A DNA stretch of 64,000 nucleotides from Mycobacterium colombiense CECT 3035 (lineage in GTDB: Bacteria > Actinomycetota > Actinomycetes > Mycobacteriales > Mycobacteriaceae): assembly GCF_002105755.1 (NCBI RefSeq), contig NZ_CP020821.1, positions 2,728,001 through 2,792,000 of the forward strand, in the 5' to 3' direction. The translations under genes were made by a program, and so were the position numbers. The notes under the pieces are model-generated. The model did no database searches, was not told where the DNA came from, and saw only the letters and a list, made by a program, of their open reading frames with translations. Each line of letters begins with the position of its first letter. Within the stretch, counting starts at the first letter, position 1. Positions 8,152 to 17,923 of this stretch are shown piece by piece.

Positions 8152-11100
8152 ATGAAACGCTGGGCGGTGTATCCGTGGCGGCGGTCGGGGGTGCCCGCAC
8201 GCACCGGCTGGCTGCTCGCCGGCGCGTACGGCGTCGCCGAGTTGTTGATCGTCGTGTCGAAGTTCTGGGGATCGCACGGCCCCTACGGGATGCGGCCGAT
8301 CAACGCTGTCGTCATCGCGGCGTGTCTCACCGTCACGGCGGTGTGCGCCGGGATCGCGGCCCGAGGCAAGGCCGGACGGCAGCGATACGGCTGGCTGGCG
8401 CTGGTCACGGGCCTGGCCGGTTGGGCGGCGGGTGAGATCATCTGGGCGGTCTACGACGTGCGGCCGGAATTCGACCACGCCGCCAACCCGGCGGCAACCG
8501 AGATCGTGCTGCTGTTGTATCCGATCGGCGCGATGACCTCGCTGGTGTTGTTGTCCCGGCTCTCTCGCCTCGACAACTTCCTGCGTCTGCTGCTCGACGG
8601 CCTCATCGTGGCGACCTCGCTGTTCGTCATCTCCTGGGTGTTCGTGGTCGAAACTCAGCTGCGGGAGCACACCGGCACCAGCCTGACGACGCTGGTGGAG
8701 GTCTTCAGCGACATCGTCCTGCTGACGACGGCGATCCTGATGCTGTCGCGGGCGCGCCCCGGTGACCAGCCGAGCCGAATCCTGCTGGCCAGCGGGATCG
8801 GGACGATCAACCTTGCCGACCTGGTGCTGGTTTTCGACACCGGTATCGGTAGCTATCACACCGGCTACTTGGCCGACCTGACCCGGGTCGCCGGGCTGGC
8901 GATGCTGGCGCTGGCCGCAGCGGCCAGCCGCCACGAGCGTCCCCCGGCGCCATTGTCACCATCACCGGACGAGGTGGAGCTGCACACCCGCCTGTGGCTG
9001 CCGTACCTGCCGCTTACCATGGCGGCGGCGGTGGGCTGGGCGCACGCGGCCGGCAATACGCTGCACAAACCCTTGCTGGGCGCACTGGGAATACTGGTGG
9101 CCGCCGTGCTGGCCCGACAATTCGTGGCCCTGGTGGAGAACCAGAATCTGCTGTCCGAAGTCGCGCAGGAGGCCTTCCGCGACCACCTGACCGGTCTGGC
9201 CAATCGGGCGCTGTTCCTGCATCGGTTGGAGTTGGCCGTCGCGCGTCGACATCCCGACGGCACACCGATCGCGGTGTTGTGCCTGGACCTCGACAACTTC
9301 AAAGCGGTCAACGACGCCCTGGGGCATCCGGCCGGCGACGAACTCCTGGTCCGCGTGGCCGGCCGGCTCACCGCCGCGCTGGGCGACACGGGCACCATCG
9401 CCCGGCTGGGTGGCGACGAATTCGCGGCGGTCATCGAAGCCTCCGTCGAAGAATCGCAGGCGGCCGCCCACCGCATCCTCGACGCCTTCGCCGGGGCGAT
9501 CATGATCGACGGCATTCCGATCACGGTGCGCCCGAGCATCGGATTCACCGTGGCCACCGGCTCGGCGAACTGCACGGTCGATCAGCTGCTGCGGCACGCC
9601 GACTTGGCCATGTACGCGGCCAAACGTGAAGGCGGCCAATGCATCCGCAGCTTCATGCCGGACTTGCCGCTGCCGTACGCGTTTCCGGCGGCGCCGGGTT
9701 CGAACAGATCGCCGGGGGCCTCCCGCCCTATCAGCGGTGGCGACGGAGATGCGCCGCGGGATCGCCGGCCCACCGCGGAGGTCGCGACCGCCGCACCGAG
9801 CCCGCCCGAGGAGGCACCCGACACCGTCCGCCGGCCGCCGCGGGACGTGCGGGCCGCAATCGCGCTGCTGACGATCGGAGTGATCGCCTTCACCGTGTCC
9901 AGCGTCGTACGCCCGAACGCCGGCCTCGGCATCGTCTCGGCTGCCGCGCTGTTCACGGCGCTGACCGTGGTCGCGGCCGGACTGATCGCGCTGCGCGCCT
10001 ACCGCGTCCCGGCCGACCGGTTGGCCTGGGCGCTGATCGCCGCGGGGATGGCGTCCTCGGCCGTGGGTGACGTCGTCTATGCCTTGTGGGTGCCAAACGG
10101 CCGATCCCCATCGGTGGCCGATCCGGAGTATCTGGCGTACTACCCCTTCGTCTACGCCGGGCTGTTGCTGTTGATGCGGGCACGGCTCAAGCGGCTGCCG
10201 ATGCCGATTCAGCTCGACTCGTTCATCTGCGCGTTGACGTTGGCGGCGGTGGCCGCGGCGTTGACCGCCGGCCCCATCCGGGCGGCCGCGATACGCAGCC
10301 CGGCGACCGTATGGGTGGGGCTGGCCTATCCATGGAGCGATCTGGTGCTCCTGGCCCTGGCCGCCGGGATGTTGCCGATCCTCGGTTGGCGCAACGAGAT
10401 TCGCTGGGCGCTGCTGGTGGCCGGATTGGTCCTGTTTGCGGTCTCCGACGCCGCCTATTTGTTTCAATCGTCCGCCGGTGTGTATCGGGCCGGCTCGTTG
10501 CTGGATGCCGGTTGGGCCGCGTCGTCATTGCTCATCGCGATGGCGAGCTGGGCCAGATCGTCGTCGATCACGCCACCATCCCGGGGCCGCTACGGGCCCT
10601 ACATCACTCCGGTGGTGGCCGCCATCGTGGCGCTGGGCGTGATTGTCCTGGCGCATCATTCGCGACTCGCCGCAACCCTGGCGGCGCTGAGCCTGGTCGT
10701 GGCGACCGGGCGGTTCGCGCTGACGTTCCGCAACGCGGGCCTGCTGCAGACGAACGACAGGCACGCCATGATCGACGAGCTGACGGCGCTGCCGAACCGC
10801 CGTTCACTGGCGACGGCGCTAAGCGGGTTGCCGGTTTCGCCACCAACCGGATCCAGGTCGATGCCGACCAGGGCACGCGCGCGCCGCGCGCTGTTGCTGT
10901 TGAGCCTGAGCGATTTTCACGAGATCACCGATTCGATCGGCAGCCAGTTCGGTGACGAGCTGCTGTGCCATATCGCAAATCGACTGGCCGGCTGCGTCCG
11001 TCGTGACGATCTGCTCGCACGGGTGGGTGAAGACCAATTCGCCGTGCTGCTGTCGGACGGCGCCAACCTCACCGCGGCCAGCGCCTCGGCGGGGCGGCTA

Positions 11101-12117
11101 CTCGAAGCCTTAAGTGAGCCAATTGCTTTGGATCCGATTACCGTGCAGGTGGACGCCCGCATCGCCATCGCGCTCTGCCCGGACCACTGCGACTCCCCGC
11201 AAGACTTGCTGAGCCGCGCCGAGATCACCATGGCGCACGCCAAATCCGCGCGCAGCAAGATCGCGGTCTACGACTCGTCGCTCGAGGTTCATCGCGACAA
11301 CGACCCGAGCCTCATCGAGGAGTTGCGCACAGCGTTGTTCGACACCGACGAGCTGAGGCTGCACTACCAGCCCAAGATCGACGGCAGGGACGGCAGCGTC
11401 CACAGTGTCGAGGCGGTGCTGCGCTGGCAGCACCCCACCCGCGGAACGCTGCTGCCGGAGGAGTTTTTGTCCGTCGCCGAACGCGCCGGGCTGATGCGCA
11501 AGATCTCCAACCGCACGCTGTCCATGGCGCTGGCGCAGGTCCGCTCGTGGCGCGACGAAGGCATGCCGCTGACCGTCGCGGTGAACTTGTCGACGACCAA
11601 TCTGCTGGACATCGAACTCGTCGGCACCGTCGAGCGGCTCCTGGCCAACCACGATTTGCCGGCCGAGGCGCTCATTCTCGAGATCACCGAGAGCGCGCTG
11701 GTGGACTCGGTGCGATCCCGCAACACCGTCGCCGCGCTGCAGGGCCTGGGGATCCGGATCTCGCTCGACGATTACGGCACCGGTTGGTCGTCATTGGCTC
11801 GCCTGCAAGAGGTTTCGGTCGACGAGCTGAAACTCGACCGAATCTTCGTGTCGCGCCTGGCCCACGACGCGCGCTCGGTCGCCATCGTGCGGTCGACGGT
11901 GGCGCTGGCGTCCAACCTGGGTGCCGATCTGGTTGCCGAGGGAGTGGAGAACGAGGCCACGCTGAACGCCCTGCGACGGTATGGGTGCAACATCACCCAG
12001 GGCTTCGTGCACAGCCCGCCGCTGCCGCCGGACGACCTGCGCGACTGGATCGCCGACAACGCGCCGAATAGCCACCCCGCCCGGTCCAACGAGCGGGCGA
12101 GTTCGAACGAGGGCTAG
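8152..12117 (+). CDS. Membrane-anchored dual GGDEF / EAL cyclic-di-GMP protein
   Basis: This very large protein (1321 aa) holds two copies of a membrane-sensor plus GGDEF module followed by one EAL domain. A first block of about nine hydrophobic helices (~15-330) leads to GGDEF-1 (~340-500; RDHLTGLANR, LDLDNFKAVNDALGH and an intact GGDEF near 420). After a Pro/Ala linker, a second helix block (~565-860) leads to GGDEF-2 (~870-1030), where the signature is degenerate (VGEDQF). The EAL domain (~1055-1305) keeps VEAVLRW (EAL as EAV), LEITES, DDYGTG and VAEGVE. It therefore probably both makes and degrades c-di-GMP, GGDEF-2 being regulatory. ATG 8152 is chosen (GGGGAG about 15 nt upstream); an in-frame GTG at 8098 would add 18 residues. 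I recall no equivalent at this M. tuberculosis locus. Confidence 0.9.
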   Translation: MKRWAVYPWRRSGVPARTGWLLAGAYGVAELLIVVSKFWGSHGPYGMRPINAVVIAACLTVTAVCAGIAARGKAGRQRYGWLALVTGLAGWAAGEIIWAVYDVRPEFDHAANPAATEIVLLLYPIGAMTSLVLLSRLSRLDNFLRLLLDGLIVATSLFVISWVFVVETQLREHTGTSLTTLVEVFSDIVLLTTAILMLSRARPGDQPSRILLASGIGTINLADLVLVFDTGIGSYHTGYLADLTRVAGLAMLALAAAASRHERPPAPLSPSPDEVELHTRLWLPYLPLTMAAAVGWAHAAGNTLHKPLLGALGILVAAVLARQFVALVENQNLLSEVAQEAFRDHLTGLANRALFLHRLELAVARRHPDGTPIAVLCLDLDNFKAVNDALGHPAGDELLVRVAGRLTAALGDTGTIARLGGDEFAAVIEASVEESQAAAHRILDAFAGAIMIDGIPITVRPSIGFTVATGSANCTVDQLLRHADLAMYAAKREGGQCIRSFMPDLPLPYAFPAAPGSNRSPGASRPISGGDGDAPRDRRPTAEVATAAPSPPEEAPDTVRRPPRDVRAAIALLTIGVIAFTVSSVVRPNAGLGIVSAAALFTALTVVAAGLIALRAYRVPADRLAWALIAAGMASSAVGDVVYALWVPNGRSPSVADPEYLAYYPFVYAGLLLLMRARLKRLPMPIQLDSFICALTLAAVAAALTAGPIRAAAIRSPATVWVGLAYPWSDLVLLALAAGMLPILGWRNEIRWALLVAGLVLFAVSDAAYLFQSSAGVYRAGSLLDAGWAASSLLIAMASWARSSSITPPSRGRYGPYITPVVAAIVALGVIVLAHHSRLAATLAALSLVVATGRFALTFRNAGLLQTNDRHAMIDELTALPNRRSLATALSGLPVSPPTGSRSMPTRARARRALLLLSLSDFHEITDSIGSQFGDELLCHIANRLAGCVRRDDLLARVGEDQFAVLLSDGANLTAASASAGRLLEALSEPIALDPITVQVDARIAIALCPDHCDSPQDLLSRAEITMAHAKSARSKIAVYDSSLEVHRDNDPSLIEELRTALFDTDELRLHYQPKIDGRDGSVHSVEAVLRWQHPTRGTLLPEEFLSVAERAGLMRKISNRTLSMALAQVRSWRDEGMPLTVAVNLSTTNLLDIELVGTVERLLANHDLPAEALILEITESALVDSVRSRNTVAALQGLGIRISLDDYGTGWSSLARLQEVSVDELKLDRIFVSRLAHDARSVAIVRSTVALASNLGADLVAEGVENEATLNALRRYGCNITQGFVHSPPLPPDDLRDWIADNAPNSHPARSNERASSNEG

Positions 12118-13145
12118 AACAGCTCCTTGGCCAGCAGTTCCAGCGTCGCGACCCGCGCCGGCGCGGTGCCGGGATCGGTACCGCGACGCGCCGAGGCCAC
12201 CGGGTTCACCATGACTTCGTCGACGCCGAACCGCTCCGCCAGCGCCCGGATCTGGTCGGCGGCCTCGGCCGGTGCGCCCACAACGCCGCGGCGCAGGCCG
12301 CTCTCGACGATCCGCTGTTGCTGCCCGGTCAGCTCGGCCACCGCGGCCTCCTCGACCAGCGGCACCGGCCCCAGCGGCTGGCCGGTCCTGAGCCGGGCCA
12401 TCATCTGAAGGTTGGGCAGCCTCAAAGCTGTTGCGTCTTCCCGCGTTTCGGCGACCACGGCGTTCACCGTCAGAAAAGTCAGCGGCTCGGCCGTCAGCTC
12501 ACTGGGCTTGAACCGCGAGCGGTACACCTCGAGCGCCTCCTCGGTTCCGTTGCCCGAGAAGTGATGCGCGAACACATAGGGCAACCCCTTGGCGGCGGCC
12601 AGATGCGCCGAGTACATCGACGAGCCCAGCAGCCACAGGCGCGGTTCACCGGCCGCGGCGGGGGTGGCCTTGAGGGTGTAGTCACCCGAGCGCAGCGGAA
12701 CCCGCACGCCGCGAGCGCTCATCAGCGCCGCCACGTCGTCGAGGTATTCGGGGAAGTTCTCGATGTCGCGATCGTCCCGGCCGCCCCGCAGCGCGTACGA
12801 CGTCACCGGATCCGAGCCGGGCGCGCGGCCGATGCCGAGGTCGATGCGGCCCGGGGCGGCGGCTTCCAGCAGCGCGAATTGCTCGGCCACCGCCAGCGGC
12901 GCGTGGTTGGGCAGCATCACGCCACCCGACCCGAGCCGAAGCTGCGAGGTCTGCGCGGCCAGGTAGGCCAGCACCACGGGCGGGCTGGTGGCACCCACCG
13001 ACGGCATGTTGTGGTGCTCGGCGACCCAGTAGCGGGTGAAACCCAGCCGGTCCGCGGCCTGCGCGAGATGGACGGTGGCGGCCAGGGCCCCACCGGTCGT
13101 CTGGTCGGTGCGCACCGGGATGAGGTCAAGAACGGAAAGACGCAC
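12114..13145 (-). CDS. Luciferase-like flavin monooxygenase
   Basis: The 343-aa product is a bacterial-luciferase-fold protein (FMN or F420 dependent). The start LSVLDLIPVRTDQTTGGAL, the AEHHNMPSVGATSPPVVLA segment and the DLGIGRAPGSDPVT loop are typical of the single-domain MsnO8/LLM class. No substrate can be named. The GTG at 13143-13145 is preferred because it begins the conserved LSVLD strand; a longer frame would overlap the upstream gene. It is the third gene behind udgB on the minus strand, 41 bp after the FAD monooxygenase. Its TAG stop overlaps the stop of the convergent c-di-GMP gene: one CTAG palindrome (12114-12117) ends both. Confidence 0.88.
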   Translation of the reverse strand: MRLSVLDLIPVRTDQTTGGALAATVHLAQAADRLGFTRYWVAEHHNMPSVGATSPPVVLAYLAAQTSQLRLGSGGVMLPNHAPLAVAEQFALLEAAAPGRIDLGIGRAPGSDPVTSYALRGGRDDRDIENFPEYLDDVAALMSARGVRVPLRSGDYTLKATPAAAGEPRLWLLGSSMYSAHLAAAKGLPYVFAHHFSGNGTEEALEVYRSRFKPSELTAEPLTFLTVNAVVAETREDATALRLPNLQMMARLRTGQPLGPVPLVEEAAVAELTGQQQRIVESGLRRGVVGAPAEAADQIRALAERFGVDEVMVNPVASARRGTDPGTAPARVATLELLAKELF

Positions 13146-13186
13146 GATCGCGTCAACGCGCCAGGGCCCGCAAACGTTCCCCGGGC

Positions 13187-14317
13187 TCAGTAATCCTTGA
13201 GCGTGATGGAGGCGACGATACGGTCGAACACCTCTTGCGGTATCGGCGCGCCACCCGGAATGTTGTCCACCACCAGCCACTGGTTGCGCTTGACGTAGTC
13301 GCTGAACTCGCCGTGATAGTTGGCGAACCCGGCTTCGTAATCCACCGTCCCGCCCTGCGAGGCCGCCTTGAGCTCACCGGCCAGAATGTAGGCGCCCAGC
13401 AGCGCGACACTGGTCCCCTGCCCCGACAGCGGCGAGCAGCAGTACCCGGCGTCACCGACCAGCGCCACCCTCCCCCGCGACCAGCGATCCATCTTGATCT
13501 GCGACATCTCGTCGACGTAGAAATCCGGTGCGGTCCGCATGTACTCCAGCAGCTGCGGGCGCACCCAGCCGTCGCCGGCCATCCGCCGCTCCAGCTCGGC
13601 CAATTGGGCCTCGGTATCGCGGTAGTCGATCCGCAGATCGGTATCCATGAACCCGACCATGGCCCGCGCCTCGGCGTTGTTGCGCGCGCTGTAGACCCCC
13701 GCCATGGTGGCGTCGCCGTAGTGCCACATCTGCCAGTAGTCCAGGTCCAAGAAATTGGGCACCGTGAAGATCGCCGCGTGCGTGCCCAGCCTCTCGAGGT
13801 AATCCTCCTCCGGCCCGAAAACCAATCGCCGCACGTTGGAGTGCAATCCGTCGGCCCCGACCACCAGATCGAAACTGCGCGGCGCGGCGCGCTCGAAGGT
13901 GACGTGGACCGCCGCGCCGTCGTCCTGCACGGCGGTGACGGTGTCGTCGAAAAGGTACTCGGCCGTCCATTGACTTGCGCCATAAAGCAATTCGACCAGG
14001 TCGTCGCGCAACAGCTCGATGTTGGGACTGTCGATAGGCCCACCGGTGGGTGTCGACTCGGTGTCCCGGGACAATTCGTTGCCGTCACGATCGACGACCG
14101 AGGATCCCTGGATTTGCGTCTTGCGCTTCTGGGCCGCGCCCAGCAGGCCCATCCGCTCGAGCACCGTCAACGCCGGTCCGCGCACGTCGATGGCCTGACC
14201 ACCGGGACGCGGGCCCCGGTGACGCTCTACCACCGTCACCGAAAAGCCATGCCGCCCAAGCCAGAACGCGGTCGCCGCGCCCGCCACGCTGGCGCCCGAT
14301 ACCAGAACCTCGGTCAC
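13187..14317 (-). CDS. FAD-dependent monooxygenase (Rv1260 homologue)
   Basis: The 376-aa protein has the group A flavoprotein monooxygenase plan. The Rossmann GxGxxG-like motif is [20 protein letters not shown] at the N-terminus. [14 protein letters not shown] (~160) is the DG motif, and [19 protein letters not shown] (~285) is the GD motif that contacts the FAD ribityl chain. It would hydroxylate or epoxidise an unknown organic substrate with NAD(P)H and O2. The GTG start overlaps the udgB stop in a GTGA tetranucleotide (14314-14317), so translation is probably coupled. Length is close to Rv1260 (372 aa). Confidence 0.9.
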   Translation of the reverse strand: MTEVLVSGASVAGAATAFWLGRHGFSVTVVERHRGPRPGGQAIDVRGPALTVLERMGLLGAAQKRKTQIQGSSVVDRDGNELSRDTESTPTGGPIDSPNIELLRDDLVELLYGASQWTAEYLFDDTVTAVQDDGAAVHVTFERAAPRSFDLVVGADGLHSNVRRLVFGPEEDYLERLGTHAAIFTVPNFLDLDYWQMWHYGDATMAGVYSARNNAEARAMVGFMDTDLRIDYRDTEAQLAELERRMAGDGWVRPQLLEYMRTAPDFYVDEMSQIKMDRWSRGRVALVGDAGYCCSPLSGQGTSVALLGAYILAGELKAASQGGTVDYEAGFANYHGEFSDYVKRNQWLVVDNIPGGAPIPQEVFDRIVASITLKDY

Positions 14318-15141
14318 TTGATCCCTGCCAGTTCTTTTGCGTCGCGAAAGACGTCGTCGAGCATTGCTGGTGTCAACCTACCGGTGAACATGTTTTGCTG
14401 GCTCGGGTGGTAGCAACCGAGCAATCGCACGCCGGGCGCCAAATCGGCAACCACGCCGTGGCCGAACCGTGGCTTGCGCCCGGCGACGGTGCCCGGCAGC
14501 CGCAGCGCGATCTGCCAGCCGAACCCGCCCAGGGCCACGACCACACGGACGTCCTCGGACACCAACCGCCATTCGGCCTGCAGCCAGGGCCAGCAGGCGT
14601 CCCGCTCCTCGGTCGTCGGCGCGTTGGCGGGCGGCGCGCACCGCACCGGCGCGACGATGCGAATCTTCTTGGTCTGCAACCCATCCGCGGCGTCGACACT
14701 GGTCGGCTGGTTCACCAGTCCGGCCCGGTACAGCGCCGCGTACAACTGGTCGCCCGAGCGGTCGCCGGTGAACATCCGCCCGGTCCGGTTGGCGCCGTGC
14801 GCGGCGGGCGCCAAACCGACGATCAACAGCCGGGGTCGCACCGATCCCCAGCTGGGCACCGGTCGCCCCCAATACGGTTGGTCGGCGAAGGCTCGGCGCT
14901 TGACAACCGCGACGTCCTCGCGCCAGCTGACCAATCGCGGGCAGGCCCGGCAGACGCTAACCAGCGCGTCGATTTCGGGGATCGAACCGGCGTGTCCGGC
15001 GAGTTCGGCGACGGCTGCGGCATCCGTTGCCACCGGGGTCCGCGGGGTGGCCGGATCACCCGGCCATCCGGCACCGGCCGGAACCGGGGAGCCGAACATC
15101 TGGCCGGTGCGTGGGTGGGCGAGCACATGAACATCCTGCAT
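14314..15141 (-). CDS. udgB: Uracil-DNA glycosylase UdgB, family 5, Fe-S
   Basis: The 275-aa enzyme removes uracil (and hypoxanthine or ethenocytosine in characterised homologues) from DNA. It has the family 5 motif [20 protein letters not shown] (~100), [16 protein letters not shown] near the C-terminus, and cysteines of the 4Fe-4S cluster (CRACPRL, CAPP and others). UdgB of M. tuberculosis is the close match. The ATG at 15139-15141 precedes [12 protein letters not shown], the start of the conserved region; a longer in-frame start at 15201 would overlap tap. It heads a three-gene minus-strand set with two flavin enzymes and is divergent from tap by ~60 bp. Confidence 0.93.
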   Translation of the reverse strand: MQDVHVLAHPRTGQMFGSPVPAGAGWPGDPATPRTPVATDAAAVAELAGHAGSIPEIDALVSVCRACPRLVSWREDVAVVKRRAFADQPYWGRPVPSWGSVRPRLLIVGLAPAAHGANRTGRMFTGDRSGDQLYAALYRAGLVNQPTSVDAADGLQTKKIRIVAPVRCAPPANAPTTEERDACWPWLQAEWRLVSEDVRVVVALGGFGWQIALRLPGTVAGRKPRFGHGVVADLAPGVRLLGCYHPSQQNMFTGRLTPAMLDDVFRDAKELAGIK

Positions 15142-15200
15142 GAGCCGAAAATTCAGTCGCCGCAACCGCGGCTTTGGCATACATTCAGCGGCGATATTCA

Positions 15201-16466
15201 ATGAAAAGCGGCGGCCCAGCGTTCCTGATCCTGTTCGCCACGTTGATGGCGACGGCGGGCAGTGGCATCTCGATAGTCGCGTTTCCGTGGCTGGCGTTGC
15301 AGCACCACAACAGCGCGCGCGACGCTTCGGCGGTCGCCCTGGCCATGACGCTGCCCCTGGTCTTGTCCACTCTCGTCGCCGGTGCCGCGGTCGACTTCTT
15401 CGGGCGCCGCCGGGTGTCCCTGATCTCCGATTCGCTGTCCGGGACGGCGGTGACCGCCGTCCCGCTGATCGCCTGGTGGCTCGGCGGCGACGCGCTCAAC
15501 CTGGCGGTGCTGGCCGTCCTGGCCTTCTTCGCGGCCGCCTTCGACCCGGCCGGGACGACGGCGCGCGAATCGATGCTGCCCGAGGCGGCCGCCCGGGCGG
15601 GCTGGTCGCTGGCCCGCACCAACAGCATCTACGAGGCGATCCTCAACCTCGGGTTCATCGTGGGCCCGGGGATCGGCGGCCTGATGATCGCCACGGTCGG
15701 CGGCATCAACACGATGTGGGTGACGGCGGGGTTGTTCGGGCTGTCCATCCTGACGATCGGGCCGCTGCGCCTCGCGGGCACCGGCAAGCCCGGGCGCGAC
15801 ACCCGACCCGCCGGGTGGATGTCCGGAATCGCCGAAGGGCTGCACTTCGTGTGGAACACGCGGGTACTGCGGACGCTCGGGTTGATCGACCTGGCGGTCA
15901 CCGCGCTCTACCTGCCGATGGAAAGCGTGCTGTTCCCGAAGTACTTCTCCGACCAGCACCAGCCCGCGCAACTGGGCTGGGCGTTGATGGCGATCGGGTT
16001 CGGCGGCGTGGCGGGAGCGCTCGGCTACGCCGTGCTGTCGAAATACACCCGGCGGCGCACCGCCGTGCTGACCGCCACCCTCACGTTCGGCGCGGCGACC
16101 GTCGGGGTCGCGTTCCTGCCGCCGTTGCCGGTGATCCTGGTGCTGTGCGCGGTCACCGGGGTGGTCTACGGGCCGATCCAGCCGATCTACAACTACATGA
16201 TGCAGACCCGGGCCCCGCATCGGCTGCGCGGTCGGGTGGTCGGGGTGATGACGGGGCTGACCTACGCGGCGGGCCCGCTGGGCTTGCTGGTGGCCGGGCC
16301 GCTGACCGATGCGGCCGGCCTGAAGGTCACGTTCCTGGCGCTGGCGGTGCCGATCCTGCTGATCGGCGTCATCGCCTGCCGGCTGCCGTCGCTGCGCGAA
16401 CTGGACAAAGCGCCGGAGTTCGTGGAGGACCCGGACCCCGAAGGCGGGCTTAGTATCGGGCCGTGA
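15201..16466 (+). CDS. tap: Tap multidrug efflux pump (MFS)
   Basis: The 421-aa protein has 12 predicted transmembrane helices and matches M. tuberculosis Tap (Rv1258c). It opens with [20 protein letters not shown] and includes the conserved [17 protein letters not shown] loop between helices 2 and 3. Tap exports tetracycline, aminoglycosides, rifampicin and other drugs by proton antiport, and in M. tuberculosis it belongs to the WhiB7 stress regulon. The ATG at 15201 is used, as in the known N-terminus. A TACATT hexamer at 15180-15185 could be its -10, but I see no clear -35 or AT-rich WhiB7 element. The stop overlaps the next start (GTGA, 16463-16466), so the two genes are likely co-translated. 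Confidence 0.94.
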   Translation: MKSGGPAFLILFATLMATAGSGISIVAFPWLALQHHNSARDASAVALAMTLPLVLSTLVAGAAVDFFGRRRVSLISDSLSGTAVTAVPLIAWWLGGDALNLAVLAVLAFFAAAFDPAGTTARESMLPEAAARAGWSLARTNSIYEAILNLGFIVGPGIGGLMIATVGGINTMWVTAGLFGLSILTIGPLRLAGTGKPGRDTRPAGWMSGIAEGLHFVWNTRVLRTLGLIDLAVTALYLPMESVLFPKYFSDQHQPAQLGWALMAIGFGGVAGALGYAVLSKYTRRRTAVLTATLTFGAATVGVAFLPPLPVILVLCAVTGVVYGPIQPIYNYMMQTRAPHRLRGRVVGVMTGLTYAAGPLGLLVAGPLTDAAGLKVTFLALAVPILLIGVIACRLPSLRELDKAPEFVEDPDPEGGLSIGP

Positions 16467-17830
16467 GCTCTGACGCCCTGGCCAGCCTGATCGCCGACCT
16501 GCCCGACGGGATGGTCGTCACCGACCCGACGGTCACCGAGGGCTATCGCCAGGACCGCGCGTTCGACCCGTCGGCCGGCAAGCCGCTGGCGGTGGTGCGG
16601 CCGCGGCACACCGAAGAGGTGCAGACCGTGCTGCGCTGGGCCGCGGCGCACCGGGTGCCGGTCGTGACCCGCGGCGCGGGCAGCGGCCTGTCCGGCGGGG
16701 CGACCGCACTGGACAACGGCATCGTGCTGTCCACCGAGAAGATGCGCGACATCACCATCGACCCGGTGACGCGCACCGCGGTGTGCCAACCGGGGCTGTT
16801 CAACGCCGAGGTGAAGAAGGCGGCCGCCGAGCACGGCCTGTGGTATCCACCGGACCCGTCGTCGTTCGAAATCTGCAGCATCGGCGGCAATATCGCCACC
16901 AACGCCGGCGGGCTGTGCTGCGTGAAGTACGGCGTCACCACCGATTACGTGCTCGGCATGCAGGTGGTGCTGGCCGACGGCACCGCCGTTCGACTGGGCG
17001 GCCCACGGTTGAAAGACGTCGCGGGCCTTTCGCTGACGAAGCTCTTCGTCGGCAGCGAGGGAACGCTGGGCGTCGTCACCGAAGTGACGCTGCGGCTGGT
17101 GCCCAAGCAGAACGCGTCCAGCATCGTGGTGGCCAGCTTCGCGACCGTCCAGGACGCGACCGAGGCGGTGCTCGGGGTCACCTCACGGCTGCGGCCCTCG
17201 ATGCTGGAGTTCATGGATTCGGTGGCGATCAACGCCGTCGAGGACAGCCTGCGCATGGATCTGGACCGCGGGGCGGCCGCCATGCTGGTGGCAGGGTCCG
17301 ACGAGCGCGGCCGCGCCGGCAGCGAGGACGCCGAAATCATGGCCGAGATTTTCGCGGAACACGCTGCGACGGAGTTGTTTTCGACCGACGATCCCGACGA
17401 GGGCGAGGCGTTCGTCGTCGCCCGGCGGTTCTGCATCCCGGCCGTCGAGGCCAAGGGCTCGTTACTGCTCGAGGACGTCGGGGTGCCGCTTCCGGCGCTG
17501 GGCCAGCTGGTCACCGGGATCGCGGGCATCGCCGCGGAGCGCGACCTGATGATCTCGGTCATCGCCCACGCCGGCGACGGCAACACCCACCCCCTGATCG
17601 TCTACGACCCCGCCGATCCCGACATGACCGAACGTGCGCACCTGGCGTTCGGCGAGATCATGGACCTGGCCGTGGGGCTGGGCGGCACCATCACCGGGGA
17701 GCACGGCGTCGGCCGGCTGAAGCGGCCCTGGCTGGCCGGCTATCTAGGACCCGACGTGATGGACCTCAACCGCCGGATCAAGCAGGCGCTGGATCCGCAG
17801 GGCATCCTCAATCCGGGGTCGGGGATTTAG
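16463..17830 (+). CDS. FAD-linked oxidase, GlcD/D-lactate dehydrogenase type (Rv1257c homologue)
   Basis: The 455-aa protein equals Rv1257c in length. The N-terminal PCMH-type FAD-binding domain shows VTRGAGSGLSGGATALDNG (~70) and GGNIATNAGG (~135). The C-terminal FAD-oxidase domain has the HAGDGNTHPLI metal/substrate motif (~370) and TITGEHGVGRLKRPWL (~410). The family oxidises 2-hydroxy acids such as glycolate or D-lactate to the keto acids; the exact substrate is not readable here. The GTG start overlaps the tap stop by 4 bp. It is probably cytoplasmic or membrane-peripheral. Confidence 0.9.
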   Translation: MSSDALASLIADLPDGMVVTDPTVTEGYRQDRAFDPSAGKPLAVVRPRHTEEVQTVLRWAAAHRVPVVTRGAGSGLSGGATALDNGIVLSTEKMRDITIDPVTRTAVCQPGLFNAEVKKAAAEHGLWYPPDPSSFEICSIGGNIATNAGGLCCVKYGVTTDYVLGMQVVLADGTAVRLGGPRLKDVAGLSLTKLFVGSEGTLGVVTEVTLRLVPKQNASSIVVASFATVQDATEAVLGVTSRLRPSMLEFMDSVAINAVEDSLRMDLDRGAAAMLVAGSDERGRAGSEDAEIMAEIFAEHAATELFSTDDPDEGEAFVVARRFCIPAVEAKGSLLLEDVGVPLPALGQLVTGIAGIAAERDLMISVIAHAGDGNTHPLIVYDPADPDMTERAHLAFGEIMDLAVGLGGTITGEHGVGRLKRPWLAGYLGPDVMDLNRRIKQALDPQGILNPGSGI

Positions 17831-17888
17831 TTTCGCTGGCGTCGCTGCCGACCGCCCGGCTGGACCGGGAAGTCGGCGTCGCCCATGG

Positions 17889-17923
17889 TTGACATATGAC
17901 CACTCATGTCGTACGAATGAGAC
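17889..17923 (+). promoter_or_regulatory. cyp130 promoter with embedded dyad (putative TetR operator)
   Basis: TTGACA (17889-17894) and TACGAA (17912-17917) are separated by 17 nt, and the -10 ends 6 nt before the ATG, predicting a leaderless mRNA. An inverted repeat with arms CTCAT (17903-17907) and ATGAG (17917-17921) surrounds a TCGTACGA palindrome and covers the -10. The TetR gene co-transcribed with cyp130 is the obvious candidate ligand; this is inference. Confidence 0.65.

Noticed and set aside
15140..15200. WhiB7-type promoter upstream of tap
   Set aside because: Expected from M. tuberculosis biology, but I could not find an AT-rich element next to a proper -35 at the right spacing.
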